This document shows positions 8,303 through 16,904 of a DNA stretch of 64,000 nt, piece by piece. Source of the stretch: Guopingia tenuis (GTDB taxonomy: Bacteria; Bacillota; Clostridia; Christensenellales; Christensenellaceae). The notes beneath the pieces were generated by a model that saw nothing but the letters and a program-made list of their open reading frames with translations, did no database searches and had not been told where the DNA came from. Both the position numbers and the translations under genes were made by a program. Each line of letters starts with the position of its first letter. The stretch's first letter is position 1. The stretch lies in NCBI RefSeq assembly GCF_014384805.1, contig NZ_JACRSS010000005.1, forward strand, positions 1 to 64,000. The letters run 5' to 3'.

Positions 8303-9004
8303 TTATAGCTGCTTTTCCAGATTTTCCTTAAAGGCGAGGATCCGCTTGGCGTTTTCCTCCATGGTTTGGTTTTTCTGGAAACAGCTGGAACCACACACAA
8401 AGTGAGTGACGCCCAATTTTGCATAGGCCTCCACATCCTCCAGGGAAACGCGCCCATCGATTTCAATTTCCGTGTTCAGGCCGCGGCGATCGATCATTTT
8501 CTTCAATTCGGCCACCTTCCGGGCGGCATAAGGAACTTTCGTTTCGCCGGGAATATGGGCATATCCGGGATTGATGAGCATGATCATGATGAAATCGCAG
8601 CGTTCCAGGATATAGTCCAGCTGGCAGAGCGGGGTAGAGGGTTTGAGAGCGACCCCTGCCCGGACGCCGTGGCGGCGGATATGCGAAAGCAGCATGTCCG
8701 GATGCGGCTCGGTTTCCAGATGGAAGCACATCTGGTGCGGATTTGCCTTGAGCATTTCATCCACGAAAAAGTGATTGTCGTTCACCATGAGATGTACGTC
8801 GAACTTCAGCCCGGTTTTGGGAGCCAGCCGCACGACGGATGTGACGCCCAGAGGCATATCCGGGGAAAAATAGCCGTCGATGATATCCACATGCAGGGTG
8901 TCAAAGCCGCATTTTTCCAGACTGGAGGTCAGCCCCACCATATTGCAGTCGTCCAGGCTGATAAGAGAAGGAGCGAGAACAAGTTTTTTTGCGTTCTGTT
9001 TCAT
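8303..9004 (-). CDS. Ribulose-phosphate 3-epimerase-like protein (divergent)
   Basis: The 233-residue product has the TIM-barrel layout of ribulose-phosphate 3-epimerase: SLISLD at the N-terminus, HVDIIDGYFSPD, FDVHLMV and EIEIDGRVS, which supply the usual metal ligands (two His, two Asp). It departs from standard Rpe in the usual VNPGFGGQ phosphate loop, which reads INPGYAHIPGE, and in EVDGG, which reads EIDGR. The substrate may therefore be another ketose phosphate, for example allulose-6-phosphate, but this is inference. Its neighbour downstream on the same strand is a SIS isomerase, and a kinase cluster follows to the right. It has an AAGGGAGA ribosome binding site. Confidence 0.75.
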   Translation of the reverse strand: MKQNAKKLVLAPSLISLDDCNMVGLTSSLEKCGFDTLHVDIIDGYFSPDMPLGVTSVVRLAPKTGLKFDVHLMVNDNHFFVDEMLKANPHQMCFHLETEPHPDMLLSHIRRHGVRAGVALKPSTPLCQLDYILERCDFIMIMLINPGYAHIPGETKVPYAARKVAELKKMIDRRGLNTEIEIDGRVSLEDVEAYAKLGVTHFVCGSSCFQKNQTMEENAKRILAFKENLEKQL

Positions 9005-9091
9005 AAAAGAATCTCCCTTATTATGGTTTGAAAAGGACGGATAGAAATGTACTTATATTATTACAGCCAGGATGGCTGCGGTCAAATCATC

Positions 9092-9120
9092 TTGCGGCGG
9101 CGCGTGGGATGTGATACCAT
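9092..9120 (+). promoter_or_regulatory. Promoter for the HD-domain gene
   Basis: TTGCGG, a 17-base spacer and TACCAT at 9115-9120, about 40 bases before the start codon. Confidence 0.55.
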
Positions 9121-9160
9121 AAAAACAGGGATAGAAAATGCGAGGAAAAGAGGAAAAACA

Positions 9161-9664
9161 ATGAAAACAAATGTTTCGCAGGCAATCATGGAGATGATCC
9201 AGTATGAGAGCGGCAATCCCCAGCGGATCAACCACTTTTTGAAGGTGCATTCCTTTGCCAAGGCAATTGGGGAAATGGAGGGCCTGGATGAGCGGACGCT
9301 GAATATTTTGGAAATGGCCAGTGTGATGCACGATATTGGCATCAAGCCGTCGCTCATCAAATATCATTCCAGCTCCGGACGCCATCAGCAGGTGGAGGGG
9401 CCGGCTCCGGCAACCGAAATCATGAAACGGCTGGGGCAGGATGCGGAGATGATCGACCGCGTCTGCTGGCTTATCGCCCATCACCATACCATCACGGGTG
9501 TGGAGAAAATCGACCATCGCATTCTTCTGGAGGCGGATTTCCTTGTGAATATTTTTGAAGGGGAATTCAGCAGAAAACAGGTGGATTCTATCCGGGAAAA
9601 GGTTTTTCGGACGCAGACCGGACGGAATATCCTGCAGCATATGTTTTATGAAAGAAAAGAGTGA
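9161..9664 (+). CDS. HD-domain phosphohydrolase-like protein
   Basis: The 167-residue protein has a single HD domain: His in HSFAKAIGE, the MHDIG doublet near residue 64 and AHHHTI near 107. HD proteins are metal-dependent phosphohydrolases acting on nucleotides or other phosphate esters; the substrate here is unknown. The ATG at 9161 has GAGGAAAAA-type upstream purines; the open frame extends 38 codons earlier, but that part overlaps the promoter. It precedes the kinase cluster but a new promoter lies between them, so shared function is not implied. Confidence 0.75.
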   Translation: MKTNVSQAIMEMIQYESGNPQRINHFLKVHSFAKAIGEMEGLDERTLNILEMASVMHDIGIKPSLIKYHSSSGRHQQVEGPAPATEIMKRLGQDAEMIDRVCWLIAHHHTITGVEKIDHRILLEADFLVNIFEGEFSRKQVDSIREKVFRTQTGRNILQHMFYERKE

Positions 9665-9684
9665 TTTTTTCTTGCAAAACAGGG

Positions 9685-9713
9685 TTGCAAGATCGGAAAA
9701 ACTGTGATATGGT
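9685..9713 (+). promoter_or_regulatory. Promoter for the first FGGY kinase gene
   Basis: TTGCAA, a 17-base spacer and TATGGT at 9708-9713. It leaves a leader of about 120 nt before the start codon. Confidence 0.6.
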
Positions 9714-9721
9714 AAAATTAG

Positions 9722-9793
9722 AAGTGGCATCGAGGTTCGTGCAAAAAGCTCCTGCCACTTATAGTTTTAGGGGAAATGTAACCCCTTACATTT
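9722..9793 (+). promoter_or_regulatory. Leader element: GTGGC/GCCAC stem plus AAATGTAA palindrome (copy 1)
   Basis: AAGTGGCA (9722-9729) pairs perfectly with TGCCACTT (9753-9760), with an inner GAG/CTC (9732-9734, 9749-9751). At 9774-9793 lies AAATGTAA-CCCC-TTACATTT, a perfect 8-bp inverted repeat. The GGGG at 9770-9773 can also pair with its CCCC loop. The 20-bp palindrome occurs identically upstream of the fifth kinase gene, also preceded by a GTGGC/GCCAC stem. It could be a DNA operator in the 5' untranslated region or part of an RNA switch. The first stem, followed by TAGTTTTAG, could also act as a weak terminator for the HD gene. Confidence 0.6.
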
Positions 9794-9840
9794 TAAAAAA
9801 CCTTTTGTTTTCGTGAAAAATACAAAGAGAGGAACGGCAT

Positions 9841-11364
9841 ATGAGCAAGTACATTTTGGCGCATGACATGGGAACCAGCGGGGACAAGGCAGTTTTGTTT
9901 ACCCTGGATGGAAAAGTGGTGAAGAGCGTTCACGGCGATTACCCCACCTATTTTGGAGAAAACGGGGCGGTGGAACAAAACCCGCTGGACTGGTGGAAAT
10001 GCGTCTGTGACCGCACCCAGGAGATTTTGCAGGGGATCGATAAAAAGGCGATTGCCGCCATCACTTTTGGCGGACAGATGATGGGCTGCACCTGCATCGA
10101 TAAAAACGGGAATCCGCTGCGCAATTCCATCATCTGGGCAGACGGCCGCTCGAAAAAGCAGATGGAGCAGCTGGCGGCGGCTTATGGCGAAAAGGAGCTG
10201 TATTACACCAGCGGGCACCGGGAAAGCCCCTATTATTCTCTGACCAAGTTCATGTGGGTCAAGGAAAACCAGCCGGAAATCTATCAAAATACCTATAAAA
10301 CTCTCAACTGCAAGGACTTCATCGTCATGAAGCTGACGGGCAAATATATGACGGACTATTCCGACGCCTCCAGCACCATGGCCTTCGATATCCGCAAAAA
10401 ATGCTGGGCGACCGGCCTCATCGAAACGGCGGGCCTGGATCCGGAAAAATTTGCCGAGATTCGGCCGGGCAATTCGGTGGTGGGTGAGGTGACCCGGGCA
10501 GCGTCGGAAGAATGCGGCCTTTTGCCGGGCACGCCGGTGGTTCTGGGCGGCGGCGACGGCCCCTGCTGCCGGGTGGGCATGGGCGTTGTGGCCCAGGGAG
10601 ACGAGGCTGTGAACATCGGAACCTCGGCCTTTGATACTCTTTGCATGAATGAGCCGCTGGATGACCCCACCCGCCGGGTCATCAACTTTGCCCATGTCAT
10701 CCCCGGGCTGGTGAGCGCCACGGGCACCATGCAGGCGGCGGGCGCTTCCATCACCTGGATGCACGACAACCTTTGTTTTGACGAGATCGCCAAGAGCAAG
10801 GAAACCGGAAAAGGGGAGTTCAGCTTTATCAACGCCAATGCGGCCAAGTCACCGGTGGGTGCCAACGGCCTTCTGTTCCTGCCCTATTTGCAGGGAGAGC
10901 GGGCGCCTCACTGGAACGCGGATGCCAAGGGCGTGTTTGTGGGCCTGACCATGAAGCATACCGTCAACGATATGAAGCGCGCGGTCTATGAGGGCATTGC
11001 CCTGAACCTGGGCTTGATCCACAACATCATCAAGGATCGGGCGACCATCCCCATGCCGAAACAGCTGGTGCTGACCGGCGGCGCGGCCAAGAGCAAAATC
11101 GTCAGCCAGACTATGGCGGATATCTTCAACATGGATATGCTTCTCACCAACGTTTCGGACGAAGTGGGTTCCCTGGGTGCGGCGGTCGTTGCGGGGTATG
11201 CCATCGGCGAATATAAATCCATGGATATGGCCCGCAAATTCTTTACGGTCACCGAGACCGTGCATCCCATCGAGGAAAATGTCCGGCGGTTTAAGGAGAT
11301 CATCGGCGTGTTCCAGGAGGCCTATGACGCCCTGGTGCCCGTGTTCCCCAAGCTGCACGCATAA
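9841..11364 (+). CDS. FGGY-family carbohydrate kinase 1 (xylulokinase-like)
   Basis: FGGY kinases phosphorylate sugars, mostly ketoses, using ATP. The 507-residue protein has the two actin-like halves: AHDMGTSGDKA at 7-17 (Asp9), WAD at 99-101, and the catalytic Asp239 in LGGGDG. The adenosine-side motif is LTGGAAKS near 417-424, followed by DEVGSLGAA. The E. coli XylB sugar loop GQMHG is GQMMG here (78-82), so D-xylulose specificity is uncertain. It is the first of five paralogues. It has its own promoter and leader and ends at a terminator, so it is probably transcribed alone. RBS is GAGAGG. Confidence 0.9.
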   Translation: MSKYILAHDMGTSGDKAVLFTLDGKVVKSVHGDYPTYFGENGAVEQNPLDWWKCVCDRTQEILQGIDKKAIAAITFGGQMMGCTCIDKNGNPLRNSIIWADGRSKKQMEQLAAAYGEKELYYTSGHRESPYYSLTKFMWVKENQPEIYQNTYKTLNCKDFIVMKLTGKYMTDYSDASSTMAFDIRKKCWATGLIETAGLDPEKFAEIRPGNSVVGEVTRAASEECGLLPGTPVVLGGGDGPCCRVGMGVVAQGDEAVNIGTSAFDTLCMNEPLDDPTRRVINFAHVIPGLVSATGTMQAAGASITWMHDNLCFDEIAKSKETGKGEFSFINANAAKSPVGANGLLFLPYLQGERAPHWNADAKGVFVGLTMKHTVNDMKRAVYEGIALNLGLIHNIIKDRATIPMPKQLVLTGGAAKSKIVSQTMADIFNMDMLLTNVSDEVGSLGAAVVAGYAIGEYKSMDMARKFFTVTETVHPIEENVRRFKEIIGVFQEAYDALVPVFPKLHA

Positions 11365-11415
11365 GGGACGGCTTTGGTTTTTGCACCCGAAAACATAAAT
11401 GCAGAAAAGACATGA

Positions 11416-11445
11416 AGAGGCGAACATCGAATTCGCCTCTTTTTT
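11416..11445 (+). terminator. Terminator after kinase 1
   Basis: AGAGGCGAA and TTCGCCTCT form a perfect 9-bp stem across a 7-nt loop, followed by six T. Confidence 0.9.
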
Positions 11446-11496
11446 GTTGGAATGATAAGTCTAGAAAAATATTTTAAGAAAAAATGTAAATATCGA

Positions 11497-11524
11497 TTGT
11501 GTTTTCACAAAAATGTGCTATAAT
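11497..11524 (+). promoter_or_regulatory. Promoter for kinases 2-4
   Basis: TTGTGT, a 16-base spacer and a perfect TATAAT at 11519-11524. The spacer holds CACA-AAAA-TGTG (imperfect palindrome). A single AAATGTAA half-site, as in the kinase 1/5 palindrome, lies just upstream at 11482-11489. Confidence 0.65.
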
Positions 11525-11563
11525 GAGAGCAACAGATTCAAAGGCAAATTATCATAGTCCAGC

Positions 11564-11596
11564 CTGCCCGGAGGGGACCGGGCTTTTCATGGGCAG
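11564..11596 (+). promoter_or_regulatory. Leader with two mutually exclusive hairpins before kinase 2
   Basis: GCCCGG (11566-11571) pairs with CCGGGC (11578-11583), followed by TTTT, as in a short terminator. The overlapping CTGCCC (11564-11569) pairs with GGGCAG (11591-11596) instead. The two stems cannot form together, as in an attenuator. It lies about 40 nt downstream of the expected transcription start and 50 nt before the start codon. Confidence 0.4.
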
Positions 11597-11645
11597 AGAA
11601 CAGCAATTCAGGAAATAAAATGGAATAATAGAGGAGGATTTGACG

Positions 11646-13166
11646 ATGCGGTATCTGTTGGCGCATGACATTGGCACCAGCGGCGATAAGGCGACGCTGT
11701 TTGCCGAAGATGGAACGCTTATTGGCAGCATCCTTGGGGAATATCCCACCCACTATGACCGGGGCGGCGTTGTGGAGCAGCACCCGGAGGACTGGTGGCG
11801 GGCGGTCTGCGAGACGACGCGGGAAATGGCAAAGCTGGTGGATAAAAAGAGCATTGCCGCCGTGTCCTTTGGCGGGCAGCAGATGGGCTGCGCTTGCATC
11901 GACCGGGAGGGCCGGCCGCTGAGAAGTTCGATCATCTGGGCGGATACCCGTTCGGTGCAAGAGGAAAAATACATTGAAGAGGTCTATGGCCGGGATGCGT
12001 TTTACCGCAAAACCGGACACCGTTTATCTGCCTCCCACACCATCACCAAGCTCATGTGGGTGCGGGACCATCAGCCGGAAATCTATAAAAAAACCTATAA
12101 GACCCTGAATTCCAAGGATTATATCGTTTTAAAGCTCACGGGAAAATTCATGACCGACTATTCCGACGCCTCGGGGACTCTGGCTTTTGACGCGGTCAAC
12201 TGCTGCTGGGCGGAGGATCTGATCCAGGCGGCCGGTTTGGAGCTGGATAAATTTCCGGAGGTCCGCAGCGGCCTGGAGGTCGTTGGCGAGGTGACGCCGC
12301 AGGCAGCCGAGGAATGCGGGCTGGCGGCGGGAACCCCGGTGGTTCTGGGCGGCGGCGACGGGCATATGTGCGCGGTGGGCGCGGGCTGTGCGTCGGTGGG
12401 AGAGATCAGCTGCAATTTGGGAACTTCGGCTTTTATCGGCGTCATGATGGATTATCCCATTGCCGATGAGCAACAGCGGATCGTTTCCTGGAATTCGCTG
12501 ATCCCGGGGACTGTCACCGTGAGCGGGACGATGCAGGCCTTTGGCGCCTCGGTTGCCTGGATGCGGGATAATTTATGCCACGAGGAGCTGGCCCGCTCCA
12601 AAGCAGAGGGCGTGAGCCGCTATACCTATATCAACGAAAATTCACTGAAATCGCCGCTGGGATCCAACGGGCTTCTGTTCCTGCCCTATTTGCAGGGGGA
12701 GCGGGCGCCGCACTGGGATGCCCATGCCAAGGGCGCCTTTGTGGGTCTGACCATGAAACACACGGCAAACGACATGAAGCGGGCGGTGTTTGAAGGCGTG
12801 GCCATGAATATGGGCCTGATCTATAATATTTTGAAGGAAAACATTTCGGATAAGATGCCCAAAAAGATCATCGTCACGGGCGGCGGCGCCAACAGTCCGG
12901 TGGTGCAGCAGACGCTGGCGGATCTCTTTGAAGCGCAGATTCTTCTGACGGACGTTTCGGATATCGTGGGTTCCCTGGGCGCGGCGGTTGCGGCGGGCTA
13001 TGGCGTGGGCATCTATAAGGATATGCAGCAGGCACGCAAGATCATGAAAATCACCAAAACCATCGATCCGATTCCGGAAAATACGGCCCGGTTCCGGGAG
13101 ATCCTGCCGGTGTTTTCCGAGGCATATATAGCTCTTAAGGGGATCTTTCCCAAGCTGACCTTTTGA
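11646..13166 (+). CDS. FGGY-family carbohydrate kinase 2 (xylulokinase-like)
   Basis: The 506-residue paralogue of kinase 1 keeps AHDIGTSGDKA, the WAD motif and the catalytic Asp in LGGGDGHMC. Its sugar-side loop is GQQMG, different from the GQMMG of kinases 1, 3 and 4, and the residues after the catalytic Asp (HMCAVG) also differ. These are the positions expected to touch the sugar, so the substrate may differ from that of its neighbours. The ATG at 11646 has GGAGG at proper distance; an in-frame TTG two codons earlier is less likely. It starts a unit of three kinases (gaps of 71 and 15 bases). Confidence 0.9.
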   Translation: MRYLLAHDIGTSGDKATLFAEDGTLIGSILGEYPTHYDRGGVVEQHPEDWWRAVCETTREMAKLVDKKSIAAVSFGGQQMGCACIDREGRPLRSSIIWADTRSVQEEKYIEEVYGRDAFYRKTGHRLSASHTITKLMWVRDHQPEIYKKTYKTLNSKDYIVLKLTGKFMTDYSDASGTLAFDAVNCCWAEDLIQAAGLELDKFPEVRSGLEVVGEVTPQAAEECGLAAGTPVVLGGGDGHMCAVGAGCASVGEISCNLGTSAFIGVMMDYPIADEQQRIVSWNSLIPGTVTVSGTMQAFGASVAWMRDNLCHEELARSKAEGVSRYTYINENSLKSPLGSNGLLFLPYLQGERAPHWDAHAKGAFVGLTMKHTANDMKRAVFEGVAMNMGLIYNILKENISDKMPKKIIVTGGGANSPVVQQTLADLFEAQILLTDVSDIVGSLGAAVAAGYGVGIYKDMQQARKIMKITKTIDPIPENTARFREILPVFSEAYIALKGIFPKLTF

Positions 13167-13237
13167 GATTGATGTGCGTCCGGCGGCCCCTGGGTGGGGA
13201 GGGAAAACCGGCGCATGAATATAAGGAGTAAAAAGAA

Positions 13238-14758
13238 ATGACGAAATACTTGTTGGCACATGACATCGGCACCAGCGGCGATAAGGCGGCGCTGTTCCGC
13301 GAGGATGGAACGCTCATCAAGAGCATCATCCGCGAATACCCAACCTATTACAGCGCCCATGGCTGCGTGGAGCAGAATCCGGAGGAATGGTGGCAGGCGG
13401 TCTGCGAATCCACCCGGGAGATCCTCGGCTATGTGGATAAAAATGAAATTGCGGCTGTGTCCTTTGGCGGGCAGATGATGGGATCGCTCTGCGTGGATAA
13501 AAACGGGACACCTCTTCGCAATTCCATCATCTGGGCGGATACCCGTTCGGGAAAGGAGGCCCAGTATATTGCCGACCATTATGGCCGGGACGAGTTTTAT
13601 TATACGACCGGGCACCGGCTTTCCTCCTCCCATTCCATCACCAAGCTGATGTGGATTCGGGATCATGAGCCGGAGGTCTATAAAAACACCTATAAGAGCC
13701 TGAACTCCCGGGACTATATCGTTTTGAAGCTGACGGGCGTTTTCGCCACGGATTATTCGGATGCTTCGGGCACCCTGGCCTATAATATCCGCAAGAAGTG
13801 CTGGGCAGACGACGTGATCGAATCGGCCGGGCTGGATATCAACAAATTTCCGGAGATCCACAGCGGCCTGGAGGTCATCGGCTATGTGACGGAAAAGGCG
13901 GCGGCGGAATGCGGCCTGAAGGCGGGCATGCCCGTGGTTCTGGGCGGCGGCGACGGCTGCATGGCCCGGATCGGATCGGGATGCGAGCGGCCGGGAGAAT
14001 ATAACATCAATTTGGGCACTTCGGCGGTAAATGGCGCGGTCTGCGCAGAGCCGGCCAACGATCCCAAACAGCGGATTGTGACCTGGTGCCATGTGGACCC
14101 CCGCTATGTCAGCGTCTGCGGGACGATGCAGGCCTGCGGGGCCTCGATCTCCTGGATGAAGAACAACCTCTGCCAGGAGGAAAAGGCCCTGGCGCAAAAG
14201 ACGGGGGAGAGCGTATACACTTATTTAAACGAGAACGCGGCCAAGTCGCCCGTGGGATCCAACGGGCTTTTGTTCCTGCCCTATCTCCATGGAGAGCGTT
14301 CCCCCCACTGGAATCCGGATGCCAAAGGCGCGTTTATCGGGCTGACCATGAAGCACACGGCCAACGACATGAAACATGCCGTCCTGGAGGGCGTCTGCAT
14401 GAATATGGGCCTGATTCATAACATCATCAAGGAAAATGTTCCGGATCTGCCGGATCAGGTGATCGTCTCCGGCGGCGCGGCCAATAGCCCCATCGTCAGC
14501 CAGGCCATGGCGGATATCTATAATATCTCCATGGCGACGACCGATCTTTCCGAGGAGGCCGGTTCTCTCGGGGCGGCGATCGTGGCGGGGTATGGCATCG
14601 GCCTTTATCCGGATATCGGCATGGCCCGGCAGTTTATGAAAATCACCAAGGTAACCCATCCCATTCCCGAGAATGTGGAAAAATATAAGGAGATCCTCCC
14701 GGTATTCCAGGAGGCATATGAATCTCTGATCGGAATTTATCCCAAACTTAACTGGTAA
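13238..14758 (+). CDS. FGGY-family carbohydrate kinase 3 (xylulokinase-like)
   Basis: The 506-residue third paralogue has AHDIGTSGDKA, WADTRS and the catalytic Asp in LGGGDGCMARIG. Its sugar loop is GQMMGSLCVD. The adenosine-side SGGAANSP and EEAGSLGAA motifs are intact. It has an AAGGAGT ribosome binding site and sits in the middle of the kinase 2-4 unit. No transporter or dehydrogenase gene adjoins it, so the identity of the sugar cannot be read from context. Kinases 2 and 3 have closely similar N-termini, which points to a fairly recent duplication. Confidence 0.9.
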   Translation: MTKYLLAHDIGTSGDKAALFREDGTLIKSIIREYPTYYSAHGCVEQNPEEWWQAVCESTREILGYVDKNEIAAVSFGGQMMGSLCVDKNGTPLRNSIIWADTRSGKEAQYIADHYGRDEFYYTTGHRLSSSHSITKLMWIRDHEPEVYKNTYKSLNSRDYIVLKLTGVFATDYSDASGTLAYNIRKKCWADDVIESAGLDINKFPEIHSGLEVIGYVTEKAAAECGLKAGMPVVLGGGDGCMARIGSGCERPGEYNINLGTSAVNGAVCAEPANDPKQRIVTWCHVDPRYVSVCGTMQACGASISWMKNNLCQEEKALAQKTGESVYTYLNENAAKSPVGSNGLLFLPYLHGERSPHWNPDAKGAFIGLTMKHTANDMKHAVLEGVCMNMGLIHNIIKENVPDLPDQVIVSGGAANSPIVSQAMADIYNISMATTDLSEEAGSLGAAIVAGYGIGLYPDIGMARQFMKITKVTHPIPENVEKYKEILPVFQEAYESLIGIYPKLNW

Positions 14759-14773
14759 TAAACGGAGCGTGTT

Positions 14774-16291
14774 ATGAGTAAGTATCTGATCGCCCACGAT
14801 CTGGGCACTTCCGGCGATAAAGCGACGCTGTTCTGCGAAGACGGCACGCTGATTCACAGTGTCACAAAGGCATATCCCATCTATTATGGAGAAAAGGGAG
14901 CTGTGGAGCAGAATCCCGAAGAATGGTGGCAGGTTGTCTGTGAGACGACGCAGGAGCTTCTCACAAAGGTTGATCCCCATAGCGTGGCGGCGGTTTCCTT
15001 CAGCGGACAGATGATGGGCTGCACCTGCATGGACCGGGAGGGGCGTTTGCTCCGCAACAGCATTATTTGGGCAGACACCCGTTCCGTCGCTCAGGAAAAG
15101 ATCATTGAGGAGCGGTATGGACGGGAAAAATTCTTCCATACCACCGGATTCCGGCTGAACCCCTCCTATAGCATCACAAAACTCATGTGGGTGAAGGAGC
15201 ATGAGCCGGAAATTTATCGCAATACCTATAAGACGCTTTGCTGCAAGGACTATATCGTTTATCGCCTCACGGGGGTTTTTGTGACGGATCACACCGATGC
15301 ATCCCTTACACTGGCCTATGATATCAACAAGCGGGGCTGGGCCTATGACGTGATGGAGGCGGCCGGCGTCGATCCGGAGAAGTTTCCGGCCATTGAAAAA
15401 TCGGCGACGGTTGTGGGGGAAGTGACGCGGGAGGCGTCGGCCCAGTGCGGCCTTCCCATGGGAACGCCCGTCGTGCTGGGAAGCGGCGACGGCGGCGCGG
15501 GCCGGGTAGGAACCGGGGTTGTCAAGCCAGGCCGTTCCTACAGCTCGCTTGGAACCTCGGCCTGGGTATCCGTCTGCACGGAACAGCCAGTGTTCGATGC
15601 GAAGGAACGGGTGGTCAACGTGGTCAATGCCGATCCGGAATACGTCACCGTGAGCGGGACGATGCAGGCCTGCGGGGCCTCCATCAACTGGATGCGGGAA
15701 AACCTCTGCCAGGAAGAAATTGCCCTGGCCAGGGAGACGGGAATCAGCAAATATGAGTATATCAACGCCAATGCGGCCAAGTCGCCGGTGGGGGCCAATG
15801 GGCTTTTATTCCTGCCCTATCTGCATGGAGAGCGGGCGCCCCATTGGAATGCTCATGCCCGGGGATGCTTTATCGGGCTGACCATGAAGCATACTGTAAA
15901 CGACATGAAACGGGCGGTGATGGAAGGGGTTGCTCTGAATATGGGGCTGATCTTTCAGGCCATCCGGGAGAATGACATTGCCATTGCGGGAACCCCCAAG
16001 GTCATTGGCGGATGTATCAAGAGCCCCATCGTCAAGCAGGCGCTGGCGGATATCTATAATATCGATCTGGCCCTTACCAATCTGCCGGATGAGGCGACGT
16101 CCATGGGTGCGGCGATTCTGGCGGGCTGCGGCGTGGGGCTGTATCCGCATCAGGATATGTGCGAACGGTTTTCCCGAGTCGTGGAGACTGTGCACCCCAT
16201 TCCGGAAAATGTGCGGAAATACCGGGAAATTCTTCCGGTTTTCCAGGAAGCATATGAAGCGCTGCGCGATGTGTTTGAAAAACTGGCATAG
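14774..16291 (+). CDS. FGGY-family carbohydrate kinase 4 (xylulokinase-like)
   Basis: The 505-residue fourth paralogue starts 15 bases after kinase 3. It has AHDLGTSGDKA, WADTRS and the catalytic Asp in LGSGDGGAGRVG. It departs from the others at several conserved places: SGQMMG instead of GGQMMG, GSGD instead of GGGD, and VIGGCIKSP instead of the usual xxGGAANSP near the adenosine pocket, with DEATSMGAA following. It may be the most specialised or most degenerate copy. A strong terminator follows 8 bases after the stop and closes the unit. Confidence 0.88.
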   Translation: MSKYLIAHDLGTSGDKATLFCEDGTLIHSVTKAYPIYYGEKGAVEQNPEEWWQVVCETTQELLTKVDPHSVAAVSFSGQMMGCTCMDREGRLLRNSIIWADTRSVAQEKIIEERYGREKFFHTTGFRLNPSYSITKLMWVKEHEPEIYRNTYKTLCCKDYIVYRLTGVFVTDHTDASLTLAYDINKRGWAYDVMEAAGVDPEKFPAIEKSATVVGEVTREASAQCGLPMGTPVVLGSGDGGAGRVGTGVVKPGRSYSSLGTSAWVSVCTEQPVFDAKERVVNVVNADPEYVTVSGTMQACGASINWMRENLCQEEIALARETGISKYEYINANAAKSPVGANGLLFLPYLHGERAPHWNAHARGCFIGLTMKHTVNDMKRAVMEGVALNMGLIFQAIRENDIAIAGTPKVIGGCIKSPIVKQALADIYNIDLALTNLPDEATSMGAAILAGCGVGLYPHQDMCERFSRVVETVHPIPENVRKYREILPVFQEAYEALRDVFEKLA

Positions 16292-16298
16292 GGAAAGA

Positions 16299-16327
16299 AA
16301 AAGCCGGCAGGTCTGCCGGCTTTTTTT
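16299..16327 (+). terminator. Terminator after kinase 4
   Basis: AAAGCCGGCAG-GT-CTGCCGGCTTT stem-loop followed by a run of T, 8 bases after the stop codon. Confidence 0.92.
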
Positions 16328-16571
16328 GCTGGGAATCATGTTCATAAGCAAAAGAATTCATTTGCCCGCAAATGGTTGGGATGTTTTGGGCGATTTTCTA
16401 TTTCCCGCGGAAAATGGGAAACGATATTTGGAGGAGGATCTTGCATTCCAGCTTCCCCAATATTGTTTTTCCGCAAATCTTCCGCAAACGCATGAAAATT
16501 CAGCCGCCATCTGCCCGCCGGCATGGAAATTTGGAAGCTATGCAAAAGGAACGGTCACAAAATTTTTTTGC
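16328..16571. other. Spacer with copy of an interspersed repeat at its right end
   Basis: No gene is recognised here. From 16553 the sequence GTCACAAAATTTTTTTGCC-TACTTTCTTTT matches units near 39.9 and 40.0 kb and continues into the 3' end of the XRE gene on the minus strand, supplying its stop codon. Confidence 0.5.
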
Positions 16572-16808
16572 CTACTTTCTTTTGGAAGATGGCTGAGGAA
16601 AGGGGCGCGGATCGTTGGTTCTTCCCAGAATATAATCGGTGGAAGTTTGATAAAAATCCGCCAGCTTCAAAAGATGCGGGATCGGGATGGTTTGATATCC
16701 ACGTTCATATCGGGAATACACGGTTTGCGTGATTCCCAAAAGCTGGGCAATATCCTTTTGATATAAATCTTTATCTTCGCGCAGGTCACGCAATCTTGGA
16801 AAATACAT
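16572..16808 (-). CDS. XRE-family HTH transcriptional regulator
   Basis: The 78-residue protein is a single Cro/C1-type helix-turn-helix domain: LRDLREDKDLYQKDIAQLLG, then QTVYSRYERGYQTIP (recognition helix), then LADFYQTSTDYILGRT. It starts at ATG 16806-16808 with AAGGAG upstream. It is divergent from a 65-aa gene, and the shared 96-bp spacer holds AGTACT operator-like sites, so it probably represses both directions. Its last codons and stop (SSKRK, stop) fall inside an interspersed repeat, so the native C-terminus may have been replaced. Confidence 0.85.
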   Translation of the reverse strand: MYFPRLRDLREDKDLYQKDIAQLLGITQTVYSRYERGYQTIPIPHLLKLADFYQTSTDYILGRTNDPRPFPQPSSKRK

Positions 16809-16820
16809 ACAACACTCCTT

Positions 16821-16891
16821 AGTACTTTTTTATACTATTGACCATACATGAAACCGAGGATATAATGGGCTATAAAGTACTAATTAGTACT
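16821..16891. promoter_or_regulatory. Divergent control region with AGTACT operators and a strong promoter
   Basis: A near-consensus plus-strand promoter, TTGACC (16838-16843), 17-base spacer, TATAAT (16861-16866), drives the 65-aa gene. At 16876-16891 lies a perfect 16-bp palindrome, AGTACTAA-TTAGTACT, just downstream of the expected start of transcription. A related site, AGTACT with an ATACT partner, is at 16821-16836 next to the XRE gene start. The layout suggests autoregulation by the XRE protein. Confidence 0.7.
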
Positions 16892-16904
16892 ATTTGGAGG
16901 TTTT

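Noticed and set aside
9774..9793. The AAATGTAA palindrome as an intrinsic terminator
   Set aside because: The stem is almost all A-T and is followed by TAAAAAA rather than a T run, so it is a poor terminator.
15972..16766. 264-codon plus-strand frame crossing the end of kinase 4
   Set aside because: It runs out of frame with kinase 4, across a strong terminator and over the XRE gene.
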